This document shows positions 9,186-16,412 of a DNA stretch of 41,623 nucleotides, piece after piece. The notes beneath the pieces were generated by a model. The model saw only the letters and a list, made by a program, of their open reading frames with translations. It had not been told where the DNA came from and ran no database searches. The first letter of the stretch is position 1. Every line of letters begins with the position of its first letter. Source of the DNA: a virus; the IMG/VR virus record IMGVR_UViG_3300038701_003623, positions 1 to 41,623 of that record, one strand, 5' to 3'. Position numbers and translations under genes: made by a program.

Positions 9186-9382
9186 TGGCGCGGGCGAAGG
9201 CCGCGACGGCTTCGGTCGTCGCGGTCCGCACGATCGTGGCGGGCCCGGCGGAGGCGTTTCCGCCGGGCGCGACCCTCTCGCTCCCGGCGGACGAGGCTGA
9301 ACGTCTCGTGCGCGAGGGGCACGCCAGCCCGGCCCCGTCGCGGCGGAGCCCCGGGGCGGCGGCCGAGGCCGACGACGCGTGA
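9185..9382 (+). CDS. Small head-completion-region protein (FI position)
   Basis: The 65-residue product carries a compact basic and hydrophobic segment (VAVRTIVAGPAEAFPPGATL) and the phrase LPADEAERLVREGHA. These fit a small beta domain found in many phage proteins beside capsid genes. It occupies the position of lambda FI, between major capsid and connector, but no FI sequence signature is evident. ATG 9185 shares one base with the capsid stop (TGATG). Function is unproven. Confidence 0.6.
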   Translation: MARAKAATASVVAVRTIVAGPAEAFPPGATLSLPADEAERLVREGHASPAPSRRSPGAAAEADDA

Positions 9383-9708
9383 GCGACGCGGAGAGGTTCG
9401 CGGCGGCGCGGGCGGCGGCGCGCGTCGCCGCGGATCGGATCTTCGCTGAGGCGGCGACGTACATTCCGGCTTCGGGCGCCGCCGCGGCGGAGGTTCGCGT
9501 CCGGTTTCGCCGTCCGGACGTCTCGACGGACTGGCGGGGCTCGGCTCTCGCCGCGGACTCGGTGATGCTCGAGGTGTCCGCCGCGGCCGCGCCTCGGCTG
9601 GCGCGGCGGGATCGGTTCGAGATCGGCGGGCGGCTCTACGAGGTCACCGGGGAGCCGGCGCGGGATTCGCGCCGCGAGAGCTGGACGGCGGAGGCGCGGG
9701 CGCTGTGA
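9379..9708 (+). CDS. Head-tail connector (FII-like)
   Basis: The 109-residue product begins with an Ala-rich helix, and the second half is beta-rich (DRFEIGGRLYEVTGEPARDS), as in lambda FII and related connector proteins that close the head and receive the tail. GTG start overlaps the previous stop by 4 bases. The assignment comes from size, position and the C-terminal GxxYxV pattern. It could equally be another member of the connector group. Confidence 0.65.
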   Translation: MSDAERFAAARAAARVAADRIFAEAATYIPASGAAAAEVRVRFRRPDVSTDWRGSALAADSVMLEVSAAAAPRLARRDRFEIGGRLYEVTGEPARDSRRESWTAEARAL

Positions 9709-10391
9709 TCACCCTCGACTGGAAGCTCGAGCCGGACGTCGCGCTGCTGATGGCGCGCGAGGTGCAGACCGCGCAGCGCGCCGCGTCGACGGCGATGACG
9801 CGCGCCAGCACGGGGCTCAAGGAGGACTGGCGCGCGCAGATCCGCGCCGCGGGCCTCGGCCGGCGTCTCGCGAACGCGGTCCGAGGCGTGAGCTATCCCC
9901 GCGGGCGGGCGAGCCTTGGCGCCGCCGGGCTGGTCTACGCCACGCCGGCCTCGCTCTCGGCGCAGGCGGCGGGTCGCACGCAGGGGAGCGCGCCGGCGAT
10001 CCTCAGCGCCTTCGACCGCGGCGCCTCGATCGACAGCGACGACGGGTTCTGGCTTGCGATCCCGACGCCGGCCGCCGGCCGCGGCGTGCGCGGGCGGCGC
10101 ATGACGCCGGGCGCGTGGGAGCGTCGCCACGGCCTGCGCCTCTCGATGGTGCCGGCGACGGCGGACGGGCCGGCGCTGCTGGTGGCGCGGGCCCGCGTGG
10201 ACTCGCGGGGGCGGGCGGTGCGGTCTCGATCCAAGACGGGGCGCGGCGTGCAGTCGGTGGTCGTTTTCATCCTCGTGCCGCGGGTGCGGCTGCCGCGCCG
10301 CCTCGACCTCGACCGCGACGCGCGGGCCTGGCAGGGGCGCGTCCCGGGTCTGCTCGCGGACGCGTGGCTCGAGGCGCGGGTGGGCCGATGA
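9705..10391 (+). CDS. Tail completion protein, DUF6441-like (gpZ position)
   Basis: The 228-residue product resembles DUF6441 proteins of alphaproteobacterial phages. An N-terminal helix with TAMTRASTGLKEDWR is followed by a glycine-rich hinge, FWLAIPTPAAGRG, and a C-terminal helix ending AWQGRVPGLLADAWLEA. It lies between the connector and the tail terminator, the slot of lambda gpZ, which joins the head-proximal end of the tail to the connector. Overlaps both neighbours by 4 bases. Confidence 0.7.
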   Translation: MITLDWKLEPDVALLMAREVQTAQRAASTAMTRASTGLKEDWRAQIRAAGLGRRLANAVRGVSYPRGRASLGAAGLVYATPASLSAQAAGRTQGSAPAILSAFDRGASIDSDDGFWLAIPTPAAGRGVRGRRMTPGAWERRHGLRLSMVPATADGPALLVARARVDSRGRAVRSRSKTGRGVQSVVVFILVPRVRLPRRLDLDRDARAWQGRVPGLLADAWLEARVGR

Positions 10392-10828
10392 CCGCGCGGA
10401 AGTTCGAGCGCGTGATGGCGGCGCTGCACGCGCAGCTCGCCTCCGGCCTGCCTGCGGGCGCGGAGCTTTACCGCAACCTCGCCGAGCCGCGGCGCGCTCC
10501 GGCGGCGGGCATGGCGATACTGCGGGACGGAGAGCCGGGCGAGCCGGAGGTGACGCTGTCGCCGCTCTCCTACGAATACCGGCACCGGGCCGAGCTGCTG
10601 CTGCTGGCGCCGGGGCGCGACGCGGCGACCCGCGACGCCGCGCTCGACGCGCTGGCGCGCTGGGCCGGCGGGCGGATCCTCGCGGACCGCACGCTGGGCG
10701 GCGAGACGGACTGGGCGGAGGCGGCGGCGCCGGCCCCGGCCGAGATCACCGAGGAGGGCGCCGAGCCGATGAAGGGCGCCGTGGTCGCGATCACGCTGGT
10801 CTACCAGACCGCGGATCCGCTGGGCTGA
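10388..10828 (+). CDS. Probable tail terminator (gpU-like)
   Basis: The 146-residue product has the outline of small tail-terminator proteins: an N-terminal helix (FERVMAALHAQLASGL), a charged middle with beta strands, and a closing strand (AVVAITLVYQTADPLG). It is placed immediately before the tail tube gene, where lambda has U. Terminators cap the growing tube and set its end. ATG overlaps the preceding stop (ATGA). Assigned mainly by position and size. Confidence 0.65.
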   Translation: MTARKFERVMAALHAQLASGLPAGAELYRNLAEPRRAPAAGMAILRDGEPGEPEVTLSPLSYEYRHRAELLLLAPGRDAATRDAALDALARWAGGRILADRTLGGETDWAEAAAPAPAEITEEGAEPMKGAVVAITLVYQTADPLG

Positions 10829-10839
10829 GAGGAGAGGAC

Positions 10840-11793
10840 ATGGCACGAGCTTACGGCTCGCGGGCGCAGCTCGCGGTGGCGTTCGAGGGGACCTACGGGA
10901 CCGCTCCCGCGTCGGGGTTCTGGCGGATGCCGTTCGGCGCGGCGGGCGTCGGCGCCGAGCGCGGCCTGGACGAGTCCGAGCTGCTCGGCTACGGGCGCGA
11001 CCCGCTCGCGCCGACGCGCGGCGTCACGGACGTCTCGGGCGAGGTGACGGTGCCGGTCGACGTGCAGGCCATCGGCGTGTGGCTCAAGGCGCTGCTCGGC
11101 GCGCCGACGACCACCGGCGCCGAGGACCCCTACACCCACACCTGGAGCTCGGGCGCGGCGTCCCTGCCGTCGCTCGCGATCGAGCGGCAGATGCCGGACG
11201 CCGCGCAGTTCGGCATGATGGCCGGGGTGAAGGCGGACTCGCTCTCGCTCTCGATGCAGCGCGGCGAGCGGGTCAACGCCCGCATCACGCTCATGGGCCA
11301 GTCGGAGACCAGCGCGGGCACGACGCAGGCCGGCTCGCTCGCGACGGACTGGACGGTGGAGCGCTTCCTCTACGAGCACGGCAAGATCCAGCGCGAGGGC
11401 TCGGACCTCGCCAACATCGTCTCGGCCGAGCTGACCTACGCCAACGGGCTCGAGGCGGTGGAGACCCTGCGGCAGGACTCGCTGATCGCGGGGCTGGATC
11501 CGACCATGGCGAGCCTCACCGGCCGGCTGACCGCGCGGTTCGACGACGGCGCGCTGCAGACGCAGGCCGAGGCGGGGGGGGTCTGCACGCTCGCCTTCGC
11601 GCTCTCGCGCGGCGCCGGGCGCACGCTCACGATCACCGCGCACGAGGTGCGCCTTACGCAGCCCCGCCTCGCGGTGGAGGGCCCGGGCGGCGTGCAGGTC
11701 ACCTACGACTGGGTGGCGTCGCTGGACGCCGCCGAGGCCGAGATGGCGAGCTTCGTGCTCGTCAACGACGTCGCCGGGTATCCCGCGGCATGA
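10840..11793 (+). CDS. Tail tube protein (major tail protein)
   Basis: The 317-residue product is a siphophage tube protein. It opens with ARAYGSRAQLAVAFEGTYGT and ends with a beta-rich domain including VQVTYDWVASLDAAEAEM. Proteins of this type form the hexameric rings of the tail tube. An AGAGGAGAGG ribosome-binding site precedes ATG 10840. Its stop overlaps the start of the assembly chaperone gene. Confidence 0.85.
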   Translation: MARAYGSRAQLAVAFEGTYGTAPASGFWRMPFGAAGVGAERGLDESELLGYGRDPLAPTRGVTDVSGEVTVPVDVQAIGVWLKALLGAPTTTGAEDPYTHTWSSGAASLPSLAIERQMPDAAQFGMMAGVKADSLSLSMQRGERVNARITLMGQSETSAGTTQAGSLATDWTVERFLYEHGKIQREGSDLANIVSAELTYANGLEAVETLRQDSLIAGLDPTMASLTGRLTARFDDGALQTQAEAGGVCTLAFALSRGAGRTLTITAHEVRLTQPRLAVEGPGGVQVTYDWVASLDAAEAEMASFVLVNDVAGYPAA

Positions 11794-12254
11794 TGCGGCT
11801 GAACCTCTCCCGCGACCCTGCCTGGGTCGACATCGGGCACGGCGTGCGGCTGCGCTGCGCGCCGGTGACCTCGGCGGTGCTCGCCTCGGTCTACTCGGCG
11901 CCCGAGGTGACCGCGCTGACCGAACGCCTGCAGGCCGGCGACTCCGTGCAGGGCGAGCTCGGCGTCGAGGTCGCGCGCCGCGTGGCGCGCCGCGTCGTCG
12001 TCGAGTGGGACGGCGTGTCGGACCTCGAGGGCGAGCCGGTCCCGGTGACGCCCGAAGCGGTGGACGCTCTGTTCGATCACTGGTTCGCCGCGATGGCGTT
12101 TCAGGACCGCGTCGTGAGCCCTGCGATGGCCGGCGTCGAGGAGCTCGCGGCCGAGGGAAACGGCTCGGCGCCCTCGCCGGCTGGTGGTGGGGCGGAGGGC
12201 GCGAGTACTGCGACGGGTGCGGGGCGACGTGCGCGGAATGCCCGGCGCGGGTGA
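11790..12254 (+). CDS. Tail assembly chaperone, short form (gpG-like)
   Basis: The 154-residue product lies between the tube and tape measure genes, the place of lambda G. It is a compact helical protein up to about residue 120 (RVARRVVVEWDGVSDLEGE is a typical chaperone segment). Then it degenerates into a Gly/Ala/Arg tail encoded by DNA that makes better protein in another frame. An in-frame slippery heptamer at 12155-12161 allows a fraction of ribosomes to switch to the -1 frame and make the longer G-T form. The ATG overlaps the tube stop. In lambda the G and G-T forms hold the tape measure protein in a soluble state for tube assembly. Confidence 0.85.
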   Translation: MMRLNLSRDPAWVDIGHGVRLRCAPVTSAVLASVYSAPEVTALTERLQAGDSVQGELGVEVARRVARRVVVEWDGVSDLEGEPVPVTPEAVDALFDHWFAAMAFQDRVVSPAMAGVEELAAEGNGSAPSPAGGGAEGASTATGAGRRARNARRG

Positions 12255-12496
12255 ACCTGCCGCGCACCGTCGAGGGCGCGGAGGTCTGGTCGCTGGCGCT
12301 GCGCCTCGAGGGGCAGGTCCGGGTGGCGGACGGGCGCGTGCTGGGCTGGGACATGACCGCGGCGCTGGCGCTGGCCGGCGCGCTCGGCATGGACGCGCGG
12401 GCGACGGCCGAGCTGCTGCCGGCGGTGGAGGCGCGCATGGCGCGCGCGGTGAACGAGCGGCTGGCGGAGGAGCGGCGGGCGCATGACCGAGCGTAG
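11790..12496 (+). CDS. Tail assembly chaperone, frameshift form (gpG-T-like)
   Basis: Reading G to 12161 (124 residues) and then shifting -1 gives 111 further residues to the TAG at 12494-12496, about 235 in total. The added part starts RLGALAGWWWGGGREYCD, carries four cysteines in two pairs (CDGC and CAEC), and continues into a helical segment (WDMTAALALAGALGMDARA). The stretch with tryptophans and cysteines lies upstream of any good start in that frame, which favours frameshifting over a separate gene. A GTG at 12251 overlapping the G stop (GTGA) could instead start an independent 81-residue protein; both may occur. The end overlaps the tape measure start by 14 bases. Confidence 0.78.
12155..12202 (+). 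promoter_or_regulatory. -1 programmed ribosomal frameshift signal
   Basis: GGGAAAC at 12155-12161 is read in the G frame as G-GGA-AAC, exactly the X-XXY-YYZ form. Six bases later comes a stem-loop. GCGCCCTC (12168-12175) pairs perfectly with GAGGGCGC (12195-12202), and GCC (12176-12178) pairs with GGC (12191-12193) across one bulged base. Lambda uses the similar GGGAAAG at its G-T junction. Site, phase, spacer and stem all match a standard -1 signal. Confidence 0.88.
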
Positions 12497-14720
12497 GCTG
12501 AACGTCCGTCTCGCCATTCAGGGCGGGGACCGCGCCGAGCGGGAGCTGCGCGACGTCGGGCGCGCCGGCGACGAGAGCGCGCGGCGGATGGCGCGCGAGG
12601 CGCAGCGGGCGAACGAGGCGTACAAGCGCCTCGGCCGCCAGCTCGCGCTCGTGGGCGCCGCGGTGGCGGCGGCGGGCGCGGCCATCGGCGCGACCATGGT
12701 GCGCCAGTCGCTGGCGGCGGTGGACGCCTCCGCCAAGCTGGCGCAGTCGCTCGGCACGACGGTGGAGTCCATCCAGGTGCTTGAGCGCGCCGGGGATCTC
12801 GCGGGCATCGGCATGGGCCAGATCGAGGCGGCGATGCTGCGGCTGACGCGTCGCCTGTCGTTGGCCGCGGCAGGCACGGGCCCGGCGGCGGACGCGCTGG
12901 CGCGCCTTGGCTTCGAAGCTGGGCAGCTCGAGTCGATCCCGCTGGACCAGCGGGTGATCGCCATTCAGGAGGCGATCAACCGCTTCATTCCCGAAGCCGA
13001 GCGTGCCGGAGTTGCCTCACAGATCTTCGGCGAGCGCGCGGGCGTCATCATCCAGCGCTTGGATCAGGACGTGCTGCGCGCTGCGGCGGAGGACGTGGAG
13101 CGCTTCGGCATCGCGGTCTCGGAGGTCGACGCGGACGCCATCGAGACGGCCAACGACTCGATCTCCCGCGCGGCGCTGGTCTGGCGCGGCGTCGCCAACC
13201 AGCTCACCGCGGCGGTCGCGCCCGCGATCGCGCGGACCGCCGAGGCCTTCGCGGACTTCGCCGCGCGGACCCTGCCGACCTTTCGGGCCGGGCTCGAGCT
13301 GGTGAGCGAGAACATCGGGCGGATCGCGGCGATTGCGGGCACCTTTGCGGCGTTCATGGCGGCGCGATGGGTTCGGGCGATGGCGCTTGCAGCCGCGTCG
13401 GCGCGAGGCGTGAGCGTCGCCATGCTGGTGATGCGCGGGGCCATCGTGGCCACGGGCGTCGGCGCGTTGATCGTCGCGGCGGGCGAGCTGGTGCACCAGT
13501 TCACCCGGCTGACCGCCGGCGCCGGCGGCTTCGGCGAAGCCATGACGCTGCTCGGGCGGGTGGCGTCGGAGACGATGGGCGGCGTCGGCCGCGCCTTCGT
13601 CGGCGCGGGCCAGTTCATCTCGGCGACGGCGCAGCGGATCGGCGCCGCCTGGCTGAGCGTGATGAACCAGATGCGCGCGGCGTTCGCGGACCTGATCTCG
13701 TGGGCCGCGTCGCAGGTCGAGAAGGTGCCGCTCGTCGGCGAGTGGTTCGACGATTGGGCGGAGAGCTCGGTCAAACTGGCCGGGGAGTACGCTAAGGCCG
13801 CGGCATCGATGCGGCGCTCCGGCGAGACCCTTGCGGAGACTGCGACCGAGACGCTTGAGACTGCCTTCGACGGCGTGGGCGAGGCGTGGGAACAGCTTTC
13901 CCGTACAGTGCGCCTAGCGGAAGAGCTCAGAGATTTCGAGCGAGATGAAGCGGCTAGAAAGGCAGCTGAAAGAGCCGCGGAAGAGGCAAGACGTCTTGCC
14001 GAAGAGCTTGATCGCGTTACGGCCGCGGCCGACGGCGAGTCCGGATCGGCCGGCGCGGCGGCGGCGCTGGCGCGCGTGGGCGAGACGGCGGCGGAGCAGG
14101 CGCACGCCTTCGACCGGATCGCCGAGTCGCTGCGCGAGTACGGGGCGCAGGCGCGGGACTGGGGCGCGGGCATTTCCGACTCGCTCACCAACGCCTTCGG
14201 CTCGGCCGAGAACGCCATGCGGTCCTTCGTCGAGAACGGGAAGGTCGACTTCCGGAGCCTCGCCAACAGCATCGCCGCGGACATGGCAGCGCTCGCGGTG
14301 CGCCAGTCCATCACGGGGCCGCTCTCGGACGTGCTCGGCACCGCGATCGGCTCGGCCTTCGGCGCCGGTCCGACGACCTCGCCGGTCCCGGCGGCGCGCC
14401 CGGTGGTGGCGCATGCCGGCGGCGTGGTGGGCTCGGGCCTGCCGACGCGCGCGGCGCCCGCGGCGCTGTTCGCGGGCGCGCCGCGCTACCACGGCGGCGG
14501 CGTCGCCGGGCTCGGCCCGCGCGAGGTGCCGGCGATCCTCGAGCGCGGGGAGCGCGTGCTGCCGCGCGGCGTCGCGCCGATGAGCGTCAACTTCAACATC
14601 GACGCGAAGGGCAGCGACGCCGGCGTCGAGGGTCGCATTGAGGCCCGCCTCCGGCGCTTCGTCACGTCGCCGGAGTTCGCGGCCTCGATGAAGCGCGCCA
14701 CGCGGAGGTACGGCGGGTGA
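12483..14720 (+). CDS. Tail tape measure protein
   Basis: The 745-residue product is the longest tail gene and follows the G/G-T pair, as expected. Its N-terminal part is a long charged helix (residues 1-60). Alanine- and glycine-rich hydrophobic stretches follow near residues 50-70 and 275-345, a coiled coil at about 475-515, and a C-terminal region with FVENGKVDFRSLANSIAAD, typical of tape measure proteins. It sets tail length and is ejected ahead of DNA. Roughly 13910-14030 has more A/T-ending codons than the surrounding gene. Confidence 0.93.
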   Translation: MTERRLNVRLAIQGGDRAERELRDVGRAGDESARRMAREAQRANEAYKRLGRQLALVGAAVAAAGAAIGATMVRQSLAAVDASAKLAQSLGTTVESIQVLERAGDLAGIGMGQIEAAMLRLTRRLSLAAAGTGPAADALARLGFEAGQLESIPLDQRVIAIQEAINRFIPEAERAGVASQIFGERAGVIIQRLDQDVLRAAAEDVERFGIAVSEVDADAIETANDSISRAALVWRGVANQLTAAVAPAIARTAEAFADFAARTLPTFRAGLELVSENIGRIAAIAGTFAAFMAARWVRAMALAAASARGVSVAMLVMRGAIVATGVGALIVAAGELVHQFTRLTAGAGGFGEAMTLLGRVASETMGGVGRAFVGAGQFISATAQRIGAAWLSVMNQMRAAFADLISWAASQVEKVPLVGEWFDDWAESSVKLAGEYAKAAASMRRSGETLAETATETLETAFDGVGEAWEQLSRTVRLAEELRDFERDEAARKAAERAAEEARRLAEELDRVTAAADGESGSAGAAAALARVGETAAEQAHAFDRIAESLREYGAQARDWGAGISDSLTNAFGSAENAMRSFVENGKVDFRSLANSIAADMAALAVRQSITGPLSDVLGTAIGSAFGAGPTTSPVPAARPVVAHAGGVVGSGLPTRAAPAALFAGAPRYHGGGVAGLGPREVPAILERGERVLPRGVAPMSVNFNIDAKGSDAGVEGRIEARLRRFVTSPEFAASMKRATRRYGG

Positions 14721-15454
14721 GGGATCCGCTCGTCGATCCGCTCGAGGCGCTGACGCTCCCGCCCGTCATCGGCGTGGTCGGGGAGCGGTGGTCGGTGGAG
14801 CGGCGGGTCACGACGGTCGGGCCCGCGCTGGGCGGCCGCGAGCAGCGGGTGATCTCGCCCCTCTCGGTCTGGCGAGCGACGCTGAGCCTCGAGGCGGCGC
14901 AGGGCGACGTGGAGGCGTGGGAAGCGCTGCTGGAGCGCCACGGCGCGGGCCGCCGCCCGGCGCTGCTCGGTCCGCTGCTGAGCCGCTTCCCGTCGCGCGG
15001 CGTGCTCGGCGCGGAGGCGACGTTCACCGACGCCACGACCTACACGGACGGCGTCGGCCACGCCGAGGGCGGCGGGCCGGTCACGGTCTCGCTCGCGGCG
15101 CCGGCGGGCCAGCGGTGGATCCTCGTGGCGGGCGCCGGCGTGGCGCTGCGCGCGAAGCCGGGCCGGTACTTCAGCATCGGCGCCCGGATGTTCCGCGCGA
15201 CCGTGATCTCGGCGGCGCAGTCGGACGACGCGGCGGTGGTGGAGTTCGAGCCGCCGCTGCCGTGGGCCGTCCCGGCGGGCCGGGAGCTGGACGAGCGCCC
15301 GCACGCGCGGATGCGGCTGGTGGCCGCGGACGAGGCCGGCCCGGCGCGCCGCGGGCGTGCGACACGACTGACCTGGTCGAGCGAATGGGTGGAGGTGCCG
15401 GCCCGCACCGGGCTTGGCGGCGCGCTCGGCGCGATGAGGACGGAGTGGGCATGA
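14717..15454 (+). CDS. Tail tip-region protein (distal tail or gpM position)
   Basis: The 245-residue product follows the tape measure gene and starts at a GTG overlapping its stop. It has predominantly beta-like composition (VGERWSVERRVTTVGPALGG, then AEATFTDATTYTDGVGHA). The position is that of distal tail or lambda gpM proteins, which connect the tube to the tip. No catalytic motif or named family could be confirmed by reading. Confidence 0.6.
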   Translation: MRDPLVDPLEALTLPPVIGVVGERWSVERRVTTVGPALGGREQRVISPLSVWRATLSLEAAQGDVEAWEALLERHGAGRRPALLGPLLSRFPSRGVLGAEATFTDATTYTDGVGHAEGGGPVTVSLAAPAGQRWILVAGAGVALRAKPGRYFSIGARMFRATVISAAQSDDAAVVEFEPPLPWAVPAGRELDERPHARMRLVAADEAGPARRGRATRLTWSSEWVEVPARTGLGGALGAMRTEWA

Positions 15455-16068
15455 GCGTTGTGATCGAGGTCGAGCCGCAGGAGGTGGTCTCCGTCGCGGT
15501 CCTGGTCGAGGCGGAGCTGGAGTCGGGCGTGCGCCGCGTCTGGTCGGGGACCGACGTGCTGCGGACCCTCGACGGGCGGGAGTGGGAGCCGGTCGGCGCG
15601 TTCGGCGCGGTGTCGGAGCTGGAGCGCGGGTCGGCGCTGGAGGCGCCGCAGTTCAGCGTCTCGCTCTCGCTCAGCGCGCTGCGCCCGGAGACGGCGCGGC
15701 GGTTCGAGGACGCGACGGGCGTGGCGCCGGCGGCGGCCTTCGCCCGCTCGGTCGGCAAGGCGCTGGAGGAGGACCTGGAGGGCCGAGCCGTCACGGTGTG
15801 GCTGCAGTGGTTCGATCCGCAGACCGGCGCGATGCTGGGCGCGCCCGAGGCGGAGATCGTCGGGCGCATGTCGCGGGCGCAGGCGACGCTTCGCGGCGTC
15901 ACCGACGTCGCGCTGGGCATCTCGGCCGAGCACGAGGCGGCGTCGATCCTGCGGGGCGTGGCGGGCTGGCTGACGCCGGCCGACCAGCGCTCGCGCCATC
16001 CGGGCGACCGCGGCTGTGACGTCACCGGGCGCCTCGAGGGGCGCGACGTGATCTGGCCGAAGGTCTGA
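15451..16068 (+). CDS. Tail tip-region protein (gpL/DUF2163 position)
   Basis: The 205-residue product starts with ATG overlapping the previous stop. The pattern of a beta-rich body (RRVWSGTDVLRTLDGREWEP, VSELERGSALEAPQFSVSLS) and a C-terminal DQRSRHPGDRGCD recalls tail hub proteins located between the distal tail protein and the peptidase-like gene, such as DUF2163 in gene transfer agents. It lacks a recognisable Cys-rich L signature. Role in tip assembly is inferred from order. Confidence 0.55.
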   Translation: MSVVIEVEPQEVVSVAVLVEAELESGVRRVWSGTDVLRTLDGREWEPVGAFGAVSELERGSALEAPQFSVSLSLSALRPETARRFEDATGVAPAAAFARSVGKALEEDLEGRAVTVWLQWFDPQTGAMLGAPEAEIVGRMSRAQATLRGVTDVALGISAEHEAASILRGVAGWLTPADQRSRHPGDRGCDVTGRLEGRDVIWPKV

Positions 16069-16073
16069 GGCCG

Positions 16074-16412
16074 ATGCGCTACGGCATCTCCGACTGCGCG
16101 GTGCGCGCGGCCGCGCATGTCCGCGCGCTCACCGGCGCCGACGTGCTGCGCGAGGTGCCGCCCTACTCGACCGAGGCGGAGGCCGCGGCGCTGATCGAGG
16201 CGGTGGGCGGGCTCGCGGCGTGGGCGGACTCGCTGCTCCTGCCGCTCGGGTGGCGGCGCGGCGGAGGCGAGGTTGCGCTGCTCGGGCGCGGCGCGGCGCA
16301 GGTGCTCGCGGTGCGCGACAAGCGCTGGTGGCGTGCGCCGGGCCGGCGCGGGGGCGACCTTCTCGTGAGGGCGGATTCGACGCGCGCGCTGGCGAGCTGG
16401 GGGCCCGCCTGA
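16074..16412 (+). CDS. Tail protein, DUF6950/NlpC-P60-like
   Basis: The 112-residue product begins MRYGISDCAVRAAAHV. Asp-Cys after a short N-terminus, followed by PYSTEAEAAALIEAVGG, fits DUF6950 proteins, which resemble NlpC/P60 cysteine peptidases of tail tips (the lambda gpK position). The Cys8 nucleophile position is present, but I find no convincing histidine of a catalytic triad in the short C-terminal half. It may be structural. It lies between the hub protein and the tail-tip protein. Confidence 0.6.
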   Translation: MRYGISDCAVRAAAHVRALTGADVLREVPPYSTEAEAAALIEAVGGLAAWADSLLLPLGWRRGGGEVALLGRGAAQVLAVRDKRWWRAPGRRGGDLLVRADSTRALASWGPA

